DNA from: Sphingobacterium sp. N143 | Lineage (GTDB): Bacteria; Bacteroidota; Bacteroidia; Sphingobacteriales; Sphingobacteriaceae | Assembly: GCF_030325625.1 (NCBI RefSeq) | Contig: NZ_JACAIS010000001.1 | Span: forward strand, 248,001-312,000 | Direction: 5' to 3' | DNA: 64,000 nucleotides | Part shown: one piece after another, positions 9,013-16,894 of the stretch | Position numbering within the stretch: position 1 is the first letter of the stretch | How the letters are laid out: every line of letters begins with the position of its first letter | Program-made: the position numbers and the translations under genes | The notes under the pieces: generated by a model | Told to the model about the DNA's origin: nothing | Seen by the model: only the letters and a program-made list of their open reading frames with translations | Databases searched by the model: none

Positions 9013-9789
9013 ATGGAAAAATTAAATTTTGTAAAGGTACATCGCGAAGAACATGTGTTTACGTTGACACTTGCACGCTCAGAGAAAAGAAATGCTTTCA
9101 GTCCTACAATGGTCAGTGAGATTGCCTATGCTTTAGATGAGGCCAATCAGGATCCGGAGGTTCGTTTGATTCAAATAGAGGCTGAGGGCCCCGTATTTTG
9201 TGCTGGAATGGATTTAAAGGCCTTTGAAGACCCTAAAGTAGATATTCCAAACCCAGACATCCCCAGGGTGGAAAAGTCCTTAGCTGAAGTGTTTGCGGGC
9301 TTAGATAAGCCTTCCATATGTGTCGTACGGGGGGATGTGATCGCTGGGGGCTTTCTGATCGCCTTGTCTTGTACTTATTTATTCGCCTGTCCGCAGGTAC
9401 GTTTTTCGCTGCCTGAGGTAAAAATAGGACTGTTTCCATTTCAGGTATTGGCTTTATTACTGGAATATATGCCTGAACGAAAAGCCATGGACCTTTGCAT
9501 ACAGGGAAAATCTTTCTCTGCAGAAGAGGCCTTACAGCAAGGTCTGCTGTATGGTATCTTGGATGGCAATGAAGTTCGGCTGGATGAGTTGAAAAAGTCT
9601 ATTGTTGACAATGCCCCCTTAGCAATAACCAGAGGCTTTATTGCGCTCCGTAAACTTAAGGAAAATCGATTCAAAGAGCAGTATGCATTTCTTCTGGATG
9701 AGCTTGCTGCCCTGCGTCAAACGGCGGATTTCAAAGAAGGGATGGAGGCTATGCGCAATAAACGAAAAGCTATCTGGAGAAATTACTGA
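9013..9789 (+). CDS. Enoyl-CoA hydratase/isomerase family, probably methylglutaconyl-CoA hydratase
   Basis: Crotonase-fold protein of 258 residues. The oxyanion-hole segments are seen as GPVFCAGMDLKAF (about 58-70) and VIAGGFLIALS (about 113-123). In this operon (acyl-CoA dehydrogenase, HMG-CoA lyase, MCC beta) it would hydrate 3-methylglutaconyl-CoA to HMG-CoA, the LiuC role; the family alone does not prove the substrate. Its TGA stop (9787-9789) abuts the stop of the convergent membrane-protein gene without a single spacer base, so the two messages must overlap at their 3' ends. Confidence 0.85.
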   Translation: MEKLNFVKVHREEHVFTLTLARSEKRNAFSPTMVSEIAYALDEANQDPEVRLIQIEAEGPVFCAGMDLKAFEDPKVDIPNPDIPRVEKSLAEVFAGLDKPSICVVRGDVIAGGFLIALSCTYLFACPQVRFSLPEVKIGLFPFQVLALLLEYMPERKAMDLCIQGKSFSAEEALQQGLLYGILDGNEVRLDELKKSIVDNAPLAITRGFIALRKLKENRFKEQYAFLLDELAALRQTADFKEGMEAMRNKRKAIWRNY

Positions 9790-10263
9790 TTAGAACGATC
9801 GAAAATTGGGCCTGCTTGTCAACGGAGAGAATGCCCAGGGGATTGAACTGAGTACAATCAATAGGCCAATTCCAAACCAAATCAATAAAATTTTAAAACG
9901 TCGATCATCTGTATCGGCGTTTTTACTTTTCATACTTCCGACTGTTAACAAGATCGCGGCGATGACCATCATGCTACTATGTTCCATACCAAAAAAACGG
10001 ATCTGCCTAAGGTGGACCGCCGTATGGAAATGCTGTAAGAAATAATGGGTGATCGGACTCAAAACATACAGCACTAACCCGAATATTGTCTGGATATAAA
10101 AGGCAATTACTGCAGCCTTTTTTAATAATCTATCGGTAGGAGTGAAGGTGAGCTGCGCTGTTCTTTTATACCAAAAACGTATCAGACTCAGGACAAGTAA
10201 AAACAAAACCACCCATCGCCAGAAGGAATGTAATGTCAAGGTTAAAGGGTAAATGTAATCCAT
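9790..10263 (-). CDS. Four-helix membrane protein, unknown function
   Basis: A 157-residue protein with about four membrane helices (about 10-28, 47-68, 92-110, 124-144) and conserved-looking histidines in or next to helices (His12, His63, His68, His73/His77). This layout resembles small cytochrome-b-like or quinol-linked membrane proteins found in Bacteroidota, but no heme or quinone motif can be proven. Basic loops between helices suggest both ends lie inside. It is transcribed alone and its stop abuts that of the enoyl-CoA hydratase gene. Confidence 0.65.
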   Translation of the reverse strand: MDYIYPLTLTLHSFWRWVVLFLLVLSLIRFWYKRTAQLTFTPTDRLLKKAAVIAFYIQTIFGLVLYVLSPITHYFLQHFHTAVHLRQIRFFGMEHSSMMVIAAILLTVGSMKSKNADTDDRRFKILLIWFGIGLLIVLSSIPWAFSPLTSRPNFRSF

Positions 10264-10939
10264 ATTGTGAACAAAGATGATAATAAAATAAGATTAAAAC
10301 TACTGTAAATATAGCGTCGGATCAAGGGTAATTGCATGGAAAGCCGGGAGGAATAAAGGTGTTTTTTATGTTTTAACTTTTTATTTAAATAACATATGTA
10401 TCTATTTGATTTTAAGTTTGTTTATGTTTTTAAAAAGTAGGATTTAACTATGGGTTAATGCCTGTTTTTGATGGTTTTTATCCGTTTTTGAGTGAATGGG
10501 TAGCTCTTCCTTTCTGTTAAAATCAATCCTTGTTGAGCAAAATTGTATAGGCGGCTCTTCTAGGTTCGTTTTTTTCTGATTTTTTGGGTTTTTTAATGAT
10601 TTCCTGCCATTATACGGTGATTTAGTTATGGGAGACTTCTGCTTATTAGGCTGCTTTTTTACTTTTTTGATCATGCTGATAGCACTCCGAAAAGCTGATA
10701 ATGGAACAAAAAATATAGTTTTTTCTCATTGCGAATTTCGTAATTAAATAAATAAAATATCTTTTGTCAGGTACTTATGGTTATCTATATAAACTTATTG
10801 TTCTGTTTAATAATTAGCTTTCTTTATAGCTGTTACTTTTTGGGGCAGTATGGCTAGTGGAACTATTTTATTAAAAATAATTTTGGAAGTTGGGCAACAT
10901 AATATCTATATTAGTGTATTAATTATATAATACAGTAGT
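10264..10939. other. 676-bp AT-rich gap, no clear gene
   Basis: This stretch separates the catabolic cluster from the ABC operon. The only open frame of note is on the minus strand, 10444-10674, 76 codons from ATG; its product is extremely rich in Lys, Asn, Gln and Pro with no hydrophobic core and matches nothing I know, so it may be chance. No good TAnnTTTG promoter pair was found just before the ABC gene. I see no tRNA, repeat array or strong hairpin. Confidence 0.4.
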
Positions 10940-11791
10940 ATGGTTACTATCCAAAATCTAAATTTCAGTTATAGTAAATCTCGGCCTCTTTTCCTTGGTA
11001 TGGATCTCGAATTGAAGGAGGGGCACATCTACGGTTTACTGGGAAAGAACGGGGCAGGGAAATCCACCTTGCTTAAGAATATTGCCGGTCTTGTGTATCC
11101 GCTTTCAGGGCGGGTTGAAGTGTTGGGACATAACCCGAATCGGAGGGAGCCCGCATTGTTGCAGGAGATCAGTTTTATTCCAGAGGAGTTTTATCTTCCG
11201 GCCGTGAAATCGGATCAATTCTTAAAGGCCAATGCAGGATTTTACCCGAACTTTGATCGGGACTATTTTCACCGCCTGGTGGAGGAGTTTGACATTCCCA
11301 TGGCGCAAAAATTGGCAGAGATGAGTTATGGGCAGAAAAAGAAATACATTATTTCTTTTGGCTTGGCATCGAGGACCAAAATCATCATTATGGATGAACC
11401 CACAAATGGTCTGGATATTCCATCAAAGGCACAGTTTAGAAGGATCATGGCTTCGGCAATAACGGATGATCGCTGTGTGATTATCTCTACCCATCAAGTC
11501 CGTGACCTGGACAATCTGATTGATGCGGTTATTTTATTGGATGACCATAAAGTTGCCTTAAATGCACCGGTACAGGTGATCACTGATCGGCTATGTTTTA
11601 AAAAAGTCAAAGCCCTAACCTCTGATGTGCTTTATTCAGAAGAAGGATTAGGTGGGTTCAATGTGATTCTTCCCAACTCATTTACTGATGACTCTAGATT
11701 GGACCTGGAGCTGCTGTTCAATGCTGTACTGTTACAAAAAGAAAAAATTACCAACCTTATTAACCTGGATGAATATGTCAAATCTATTTAA
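10940..11791 (+). CDS. ABC transporter ATP-binding protein
   Basis: Nucleotide-binding subunit of an ABC exporter, 283 residues. Walker A GLLGKNGAGKST is at 32-43, a degenerate signature SYGQKKK at 129-135 in place of LSGGQ, Walker B IIIMDEP at 148-154, and the H-loop His at 185. The C-terminal 80 residues follow the core domain, as in YtrB/BcrA-like ATPases. The gene overlaps the permease gene, and a YtrA-type GntR regulator follows, so this is a self-regulated ABC-2 type exporter operon like those answering antibiotics or envelope stress. Confidence 0.92.
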   Translation: MVTIQNLNFSYSKSRPLFLGMDLELKEGHIYGLLGKNGAGKSTLLKNIAGLVYPLSGRVEVLGHNPNRREPALLQEISFIPEEFYLPAVKSDQFLKANAGFYPNFDRDYFHRLVEEFDIPMAQKLAEMSYGQKKKYIISFGLASRTKIIIMDEPTNGLDIPSKAQFRRIMASAITDDRCVIISTHQVRDLDNLIDAVILLDDHKVALNAPVQVITDRLCFKKVKALTSDVLYSEEGLGGFNVILPNSFTDDSRLDLELLFNAVLLQKEKITNLINLDEYVKSI

Positions 11792-12590
11792 CTCGACACG
11801 CTTTTTTGGACTAATCCGTCGGCAGTGGATTGGTTTTGGACGGATTTATCTCATGTCCATTGGTATAATGGCAGGTGTGATTTTTGGCTTCTATGCAGTC
11901 AATATTGGTTCTAACTATGACAGTATGAAGCATAATTTTTTTCCTGTCCATTCATTATTGAATTTCAGGGCACCTTTATTCTGTATTTTGGGACTATTCT
12001 TTGTTACGGTTATTTCGAGCAGTTATTTTGCCGATCTGGGCCGAAAAACTCGTGCAATATTTGAATTGATGATCCCGGCTTCGCAGCTGGAGAAATTTGT
12101 GGTCGGGATTTTTTATACCGTAATTGTCAGTATTGGTTCGTATTTATTGATTTATTATGTGATTGATTTTGCATTTGTGTCTTACGTACGAAGCTTTGGA
12201 CTTGCAGTGAAGACGGAAGTGGGCGTGAACGGTAATCAGGTGACTGTAGATGACTGGCCATATTTTTTTAAAGTAGATTATCCTAGAGCGGCGTATTATT
12301 TCTGTTTGTTACCCCTATTATTGAATGCTATATTTTTAATGGGTAGTATTATTTTTCAAAGTTACCAATATATCAAAACGGCAGTTGCACTTGTTGTTTA
12401 TTGCGTGGTCTGGATGTCCCTATTTGTCTTCCTGATGAAAACACTGACTGAAAATACAACGGGCAATATGGAGAACAACTATTGGTCAGATTCGAATCAC
12501 ATCTTTGGTCTGATCGCTGCCGCGGGTGCATTGCTTACACTGATATTTTGGTTCATTGCATTTTTACGGTTAAAAGAGAAGGAGATTTAG
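11775..12590 (+). CDS. ABC-2 type membrane permease subunit
   Basis: Membrane partner of the preceding ATPase, 271 residues with about six membrane helices (near 22-42, 63-83, 108-130, 175-195, 205-225, 240-262 by hydrophobicity). I choose the ATG at 11775 (MSNLFNSTRFFG), giving a 17-bp overlap with the ATPase gene; another ATG at 11769 is possible. A more upstream in-frame start at 11688 would add 29 residues that merely read the ATPase gene in another frame. Translational coupling with the ATPase is likely. Substrate unknown. Confidence 0.85.
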   Translation: MSNLFNSTRFFGLIRRQWIGFGRIYLMSIGIMAGVIFGFYAVNIGSNYDSMKHNFFPVHSLLNFRAPLFCILGLFFVTVISSSYFADLGRKTRAIFELMIPASQLEKFVVGIFYTVIVSIGSYLLIYYVIDFAFVSYVRSFGLAVKTEVGVNGNQVTVDDWPYFFKVDYPRAAYYFCLLPLLLNAIFLMGSIIFQSYQYIKTAVALVVYCVVWMSLFVFLMKTLTENTTGNMENNYWSDSNHIFGLIAAAGALLTLIFWFIAFLRLKEKEI

Positions 12591-12591
12591 T

Positions 12592-12975
12592 ATGGAATTT
12601 AGTGCAAATAAAGCGATTTATCTTCAGATTGCTGAGTACGTATGTGACCATATTCTGTTGGAGACATGGCATGTGAACGATAAGCTTCCCTCTGTTCGGG
12701 AGCTGGCGGTACAGATGGAAGTGAATCCGAATACAGTTATGCGGACCTATGATATGCTGCAGCAGAAGGAGATTATCGCAAACAAACGGGGGATTGGATT
12801 TTTCTTGACGGCAGATTCTGTCAAGAATGTTAAATCATATCGAAAAATGATCTTTCTGGAGGAAGATCTGCCTCTTTTCTTTAGAAATATCTACTTGTTG
12901 GAAATTGGATTGAATGAATTGGAGCAGCGCTACAAACAATTTGTTGATCAGAATTTTAATCAAAACGAATTATGA
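12592..12975 (+). CDS. GntR family regulator, YtrA type
   Basis: A 127-residue DNA-binding protein with an N-terminal winged helix-turn-helix (about 8-75; KLPSVRELAVQMEVNPNTV is the HTH core, 31-49) and only a short helical C-terminal part for dimerization. This short form is the YtrA subfamily, which as a rule controls the ABC transporter genes beside it, here the two upstream genes. It begins 1 bp after the permease stop and overlaps the next gene by 4 bp (ATGA), so all four genes are one operon and the regulator probably represses its own transcription. Confidence 0.9.
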   Translation: MEFSANKAIYLQIAEYVCDHILLETWHVNDKLPSVRELAVQMEVNPNTVMRTYDMLQQKEIIANKRGIGFFLTADSVKNVKSYRKMIFLEEDLPLFFRNIYLLEIGLNELEQRYKQFVDQNFNQNEL

Positions 12976-13826
12976 AATTAAGTACTAAATTACTCATTGG
13001 GCTGGCCATCACAATGTTTGTGGTTCCGACCCTTATAGCTTCCTATCTTGTTCGCATAACCCGTATCGATACGAATGTTTACCATGCGAATATTGAAAAG
13101 GAAGTCACAAGTGCCGATGCAAAGGACATTTATTTTAAATCATTTCCCACAGCGCAATTTGATAAGCTTCATATTCTCGGGGCCAACGCAAATGGATTAA
13201 ATGTATACCTGGTAAAGAGTGAACGATTTTTGATCAAAGTAAGTAAAGATCAAGCTGATTATGTGCGGACCAAGGTGAATGCTGATGGATACCTGACGGT
13301 GGAATTTTTAGCAGGTAGTGATCAGTACTATAAGCCTATCTATATTTTTTCACCGGATCTGAAAGTTCTCAAATTAAAGAAAGCAAGCATGAATGAGTTT
13401 TCGGCCCAGCTTGACGAACTCACGATCGAAGGAGATAGTATTGAAGCATTTTCGTTGGATGGGAAGTCGGCTATAAATACCCTTAACCTGAAGCTCACAA
13501 ATTCAATTATTGATAATTTTGGTTCACCTGATCGGGATGCCAGTGCGGCTACTCTCCCGGTAAATCATTTATTTGTTGACGTAACCAATACCAGTTTAGG
13601 TCTGCCAGGATTAAGTTATGAAAGTGCATCTATCCTGGCCAGGAACTCTGAGGTATATTTTAGTAAGAGAGCTCCTGTTGCGAAAGTGAATACGCTGAAC
13701 ATTAAAACTGAGGGGATGACTTCGGTCCGGCTGGATAGCCTGCAATGGGGGACATTGCAGGGTAATCTCTCGAATGATACTAAGATAGACCTACCGGTAC
13801 ATGCCCTTCGTACATTAATTAAATAA
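12972..13826 (+). CDS. Membrane-anchored protein of unknown function in ABC/GntR operon
   Basis: A 284-residue protein with one N-terminal membrane helix (about 7-27, LLIGLAITMFVVPTLIA) and a long extracytoplasmic part made largely of predicted short strands, with repeated stretches of the type LDELTIEGDS, INTLNLKLTNS and VNTLNIKTEG. This resembles the right-handed beta-helix of head-GIN type adhesin domains (DUF2807-like), but I do not recognise it firmly. The 4-bp ATGA overlap with the regulator gene shows it belongs to the exporter operon. A terminator follows. Confidence 0.7.
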   Translation: MKLSTKLLIGLAITMFVVPTLIASYLVRITRIDTNVYHANIEKEVTSADAKDIYFKSFPTAQFDKLHILGANANGLNVYLVKSERFLIKVSKDQADYVRTKVNADGYLTVEFLAGSDQYYKPIYIFSPDLKVLKLKKASMNEFSAQLDELTIEGDSIEAFSLDGKSAINTLNLKLTNSIIDNFGSPDRDASAATLPVNHLFVDVTNTSLGLPGLSYESASILARNSEVYFSKRAPVAKVNTLNIKTEGMTSVRLDSLQWGTLQGNLSNDTKIDLPVHALRTLIK

Positions 13827-13864
13827 ACACCCAGGGTGGCTAGCTGAAAGCAAGAAGCTAGCAG

Positions 13865-13900
13865 AAAAAGGTCAATATGCCATAGCGTGTTGACCTTTTT
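13865..13900. terminator. Terminator between the ABC operon and lacI-type gene
   Basis: AAAAAGGTCAA (13865-13875) pairs with TTGACCTTTTT (13890-13900), 14-nt loop, A and T tracts on both sides, suited to the convergent genes. Confidence 0.85.
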
Positions 13901-13946
13901 CTGGATTTTTGAATTGGGGTTAAGGTGAACAGAAAATTGATGTAAG

Positions 13947-14990
13947 TTATTTCACAACGGCTGAGGTAGAATGCCTGTGTACGATCTCACAATCCAGAAA
14001 ATAAGTTTCAAATTCGAAATAATTCTTTCTGTTCTTCTTTTTTAGCATCTGTAAGAGGAGTTCTACCGATTTCTCTGCCATAAGCCGTGTAGGCTGGGCA
14101 ATTGTCGTTAAGGATGGATTTAGGCTATTGGCAAAGGGTGTATTGCTGAAACCAATTAAGTTCATGTCATCGGGAATTTTTACCTTCAGTTTATTTAGTA
14201 TATGCAGCACTTTTAAGGACAAAGTATCTGTTGATGATAAGAGTGCATTTGGCGCTTGTTCGCTTGCTAACAACAGGCTGATTTTTTTTTCCAGTTCCGC
14301 ATCAATATCATCTTTAGGGCTTGCGTAGGAGATCTCGACAATGTTCGTTGCATTGAAAGGGATCGAAGCATTAAAAAGGGCATCTTTATATCCCTTGATT
14401 CTGTTGGCATTTCCTCCGATATCCTTGCATAATAACAAAACAATATGATCTCTGCCGTTTTTGATCATTTCTTCGGTAGCCTGATAAATGACTTTATTGT
14501 TCTGTATCCCGATCTTAAAGGTATTGAGTTGGTGATTTATTCGGTCAAATATAATAATAGGGCATATCTGATCCATGATATACATGAGAAGGGGGAGGCT
14601 AGAGTCATTTTTTACAGGTGAGATAATGATGCCTTCTATGTTACTTTGGATACAGAGTTCTAATGCCTCTTTTTCTTTCTTCTCGTCGTTAAAGGTTTGC
14701 AGGAGGATCAACTTGTAATTGGTCTGTGCTAAAATCAGTGAAATTTCTTCATAGAAGTCGAAAAAAAATGAGCTCGAAATGAAGGGCACAATGATCGCCA
14801 AGGTATTCGAGCGTCCCGTTTTCAGGCTTTTGGCCGAAAAATTCGGTATGTAGTTAATTTTTTGTGTATAGGCCAGGATCATCTTTTTTGTTTCAGTACT
14901 GATTTCATGGCTATCATTAAGAGCCTTCGAAATAGTGCCCGGTGAAAGGTTAAGCTGTTTTCCGATCTCTTTTAAAGTAACTCTTTTCAT
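13947..14990 (-). CDS. LacI family transcriptional regulator
   Basis: A 347-residue regulator with the LacI helix-turn-helix at residues 3-27 (TLKEIGKQLNLSPGTISKAL) and hinge helix, followed by a periplasmic-binding-protein-like effector domain (about 60-340) with the typical NNxVIYQATEEMI and LLSSTDTLSLKVL elements. LacI proteins normally sense a sugar. There are no sugar transport or hydrolase genes beside it, so the target and the effector cannot be named; it may act at a distance or on itself. Confidence 0.92.
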   Translation of the reverse strand: MKRVTLKEIGKQLNLSPGTISKALNDSHEISTETKKMILAYTQKINYIPNFSAKSLKTGRSNTLAIIVPFISSSFFFDFYEEISLILAQTNYKLILLQTFNDEKKEKEALELCIQSNIEGIIISPVKNDSSLPLLMYIMDQICPIIIFDRINHQLNTFKIGIQNNKVIYQATEEMIKNGRDHIVLLLCKDIGGNANRIKGYKDALFNASIPFNATNIVEISYASPKDDIDAELEKKISLLLASEQAPNALLSSTDTLSLKVLHILNKLKVKIPDDMNLIGFSNTPFANSLNPSLTTIAQPTRLMAEKSVELLLQMLKKKNRKNYFEFETYFLDCEIVHRHSTSAVVK

Positions 14991-15271
14991 GTTCTCTTCT
15001 CTTCCGTTTGATGATGTTGTCCATGCTCCATCAGATGATAGGTTGTCATATTTACAAATGATGTGCTGCAGGTCTACTTAATTTAGATAACGAATTAGTG
15101 AACCATAAAGATAAGATAAAAAAAAGGTATTCAAATGGAGATAATAAAAACCCTCCTTAATAGCATGCAAAAGAATCTTTTGGACCTTTTGTTAAAGATC
15201 CATTAATAAAAAAAGGGACAAGATAGACCATCTTTCCGAAGATAAAATTGGGACAAGCAGCGTTTGTGGAT

Positions 15272-15448
15272 TTAATCTCTTGGCCCACCGAACAGTTTGC
15301 TGATAAGCCAGATAATGAGTGCAACAACGATGACGACAATCAATATCCCGGTCCAGACTCCAGCTTTAAAAATACTTTCTATCACCGAACAGCTTGTCAT
15401 CAGTAATAATGTGCTCAGCATCATTGCAAAGGGGAGTGTTTTTTTCAT
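15272..15448 (-). CDS. Small lipoprotein with one membrane helix
   Basis: A 58-codon gene starting MKKTLPFAMM. The first 20 residues form a lipoprotein signal (LLLMTSC, lipobox Cys20), and residues 33-49 are a second, strongly hydrophobic segment (GILIVVIVVALIIWLI), ending in a short KLFGGPRD tail. Small proteins of this plan are common in Bacteroidota and have no known role; similarity to short proteins of general stress loci is only a guess. The product is clearly protein-like and has a normal ATG and stop. Confidence 0.8.
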   Translation of the reverse strand: MKKTLPFAMMLSTLLLMTSCSVIESIFKAGVWTGILIVVIVVALIIWLISKLFGGPRD

Positions 15449-15528
15449 AACAGCTATATTTTGATCGTTCTTTAGAAGAATGACAATCGGTAGTGCAAAT
15501 AGTTTTGTAAATGTAAATATTTACCGCC

Positions 15529-15741
15529 TTAAGTATAGTCTCCTACTTTTCCATTATAGACCTCTATGCTCGATGGTTTTACTGGATCAAGCCTTTTTCC
15601 TAACCATCTGCGAACGGGTTCGTCGTACCATTTTAAGCTGGCATATGCTTGATGATACATTTGCTTGTCTTCAGGAGGCGTCATCGCGACATGCATATAA
15701 GTTGCGGTTATTTGCAAAGCGAACTCCTTTCGGTCTATCAA
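15529..15741 (-). CDS. Hypothetical short protein
   Basis: Open frame of 70 codons from a TTG at 15741, or about 62 codons from a TTG preceded by AAAGGAG, or 55 from an ATG at 15696. The product is soluble and has a believable composition (YASLKWYDEPVRRWLGKRL), unlike the plus-strand frame that covers the same bases. I do not recognise the family. It stands alone between the small lipoprotein and the OmpA gene with no clear promoter, so it may be real, a remnant, or chance. Confidence 0.35.
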   Translation of the reverse strand: MIDRKEFALQITATYMHVAMTPPEDKQMYHQAYASLKWYDEPVRRWLGKRLDPVKPSSIEVYNGKVGDYT

Positions 15742-15982
15742 TCCGTCCCTTTGTTACAACTATTTTGCCGTTTTAAAGAGGAGATGAAAAGATATAATAT
15801 CGTTACCATCCAATGATAAGAAAAGAAGCTGTCTGCCGAGACAGCAGGTTTATTGACGGAGCAATAAAATAACAGTTTACATCCAAGTGGTAAGGCGTAC
15901 AGTCAAGATCATGCGTTTTGCTAGGGATGTTAAAAGAATATATAGTACCTTTGGGGTATACACGTTAATAAAGGAACATACT

Positions 15983-16528
15983 ATGAAGCGTATAATAAAA
16001 AGTCTTTTAGCAACAAGTTGCGTTCTATTGATCTTAAACCTATCTGCCTGCAAGTCCAAAAAAATCGTGGTTAACCCAGGTAGCCAGATTGAACAGACAC
16101 CCGCTCGGGAAGAACCCGTAAAGGTAGTGGAAAAACCTGTCATTGCTCAGGAAGAACCGCGGAAAGACCCTGAACCGGTGGTCGAAAAACCGAATTTCAA
16201 TTTCAAGAACGTTCTGTTTGAATTTGATTCTAGTGTACTCAAAACCGAGTCTTATGCCGTGTTGGACAACGTTGTCCGAGAAATGCAGAAAGATCCTTCT
16301 GCCAATTTTATCATCAATGGTCATTCATCCGTCGAGGGTACGCCCGAATACAACCAATCCCTATCTGAGGATAGGGCCAATGCAGTGAAGCTCTATATCG
16401 TCAACGCCGGAGTGCCATCCGAAAATCTCAGCACCAGAGGATTTGGTGCTTCCAAACCGGTTGCATCCAACGATACAGAAAGCGGGCGGGAACAAAATCG
16501 ACGGGTAGAAATTTCGGTCGTACAATAA
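15983..16528 (+). CDS. OmpA-like peptidoglycan-binding lipoprotein
   Basis: From the ATG at 15983 the protein has 181 residues: a lipoprotein signal (LLILNLSAC, Cys near 23), a Pro/Glu/Val-rich linker (about 35-70) able to span part of the periplasm, and an OmpA C-terminal domain (about 73-181) with NGHSSVEGTPEYNQSLSEDRA and the Asp/Arg residues that bind diaminopimelate. It would tether the outer membrane to peptidoglycan, like Pal. An upstream in-frame GTG at 15887 would add 32 residues ahead of the signal peptide and is rejected. TACCTTTG at 15946-15953 is a possible -7 box. Confidence 0.9.
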   Translation: MKRIIKSLLATSCVLLILNLSACKSKKIVVNPGSQIEQTPAREEPVKVVEKPVIAQEEPRKDPEPVVEKPNFNFKNVLFEFDSSVLKTESYAVLDNVVREMQKDPSANFIINGHSSVEGTPEYNQSLSEDRANAVKLYIVNAGVPSENLSTRGFGASKPVASNDTESGREQNRRVEISVVQ

Positions 16529-16554
16529 CAAGATTTTCGAAGTCCCTGGGATTT

Positions 16555-16636
16555 GTTCAGTCCCGCATGCCCCCAGCTTATCCCTGAACGAGATAGTTGG
16601 CTCAGCCCCGCAGCTCCCCTGCGTAATCCCTGAGCC
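16555..16636. repeat. Two tandem GC-rich hairpins (REP-like)
   Basis: Two similar units lie side by side: 16555-16589 closed by GTTCAG/CTGAAC and 16599-16636 closed by GGCTCAG/CTGAGCC. Both have a C-rich inside of like sequence (TCAG-CCCGCA...TATCCCTGA against TCAG-CCCGCAG...TAATCCCTGA). The stems differ by a compensated base pair, so the fold looks conserved. They are GC-rich against the neighbourhood and are not coding. Confidence 0.65.
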
Positions 16637-16671
16637 TCCATTGGATCGAATCCGGGTGCCGTTAAACAAAA

Positions 16672-16697
16672 AAAAGCTAATCGTTCGATTAGCTTTT
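16672..16697 (-). terminator. Terminator of tRNA-Lys
   Basis: AAAAGCTAATCG (16672-16683) and CGATTAGCTTTT (16686-16697) form a perfect 12-bp stem just downstream of the tRNA on the minus strand, followed by a T tract. Confidence 0.85.
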
Positions 16698-16703
16698 CTT
16701 TTG

Positions 16704-16776
16704 TGATCCCGCTGGGATTCGAACCCAGGACCCATACATTAAAAGTGTATTGCTCTACCAGCTGAGCTACGGAATC
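16704..16776 (-). tRNA. tRNA-Lys (UUU)
   Basis: 73 nt fold to a full cloverleaf: acceptor GATTCCG/CGGGATC with one G-U pair at each of the usual tolerated places, D arm GCTC/GAGC, anticodon stem ATACA/TGTAT with loop CTTTTAA (anticodon UUU), variable GGGTC, T arm CTGGG-TTCGAAT-CCCAG, discriminator A. CCA is not encoded. A terminator follows directly. Confidence 0.97.
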
Positions 16777-16894
16777 CTTTCTGTTTTTGAAAGTGATGCA
16801 AAGGTAAAATTTCTTTTGATATACTCCAAATTATCGTGTCTAAATTTTGTTTTACGTAGGATAACTGCTTAAGGACGAAATGAATTATTTTAAA

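Noticed and set aside
15480..15776. Plus-strand frame of 98 codons
   Set aside because: Composition rich in Leu, Phe, Arg and Cys without domain; the minus frame over the same bases is more protein-like.
15828..15845. Hairpin GCTGTCT/AGACAGC
   Set aside because: 7 bp with a 4-nt loop but no T tract on the plus strand and no gene for it to end; reported only here.
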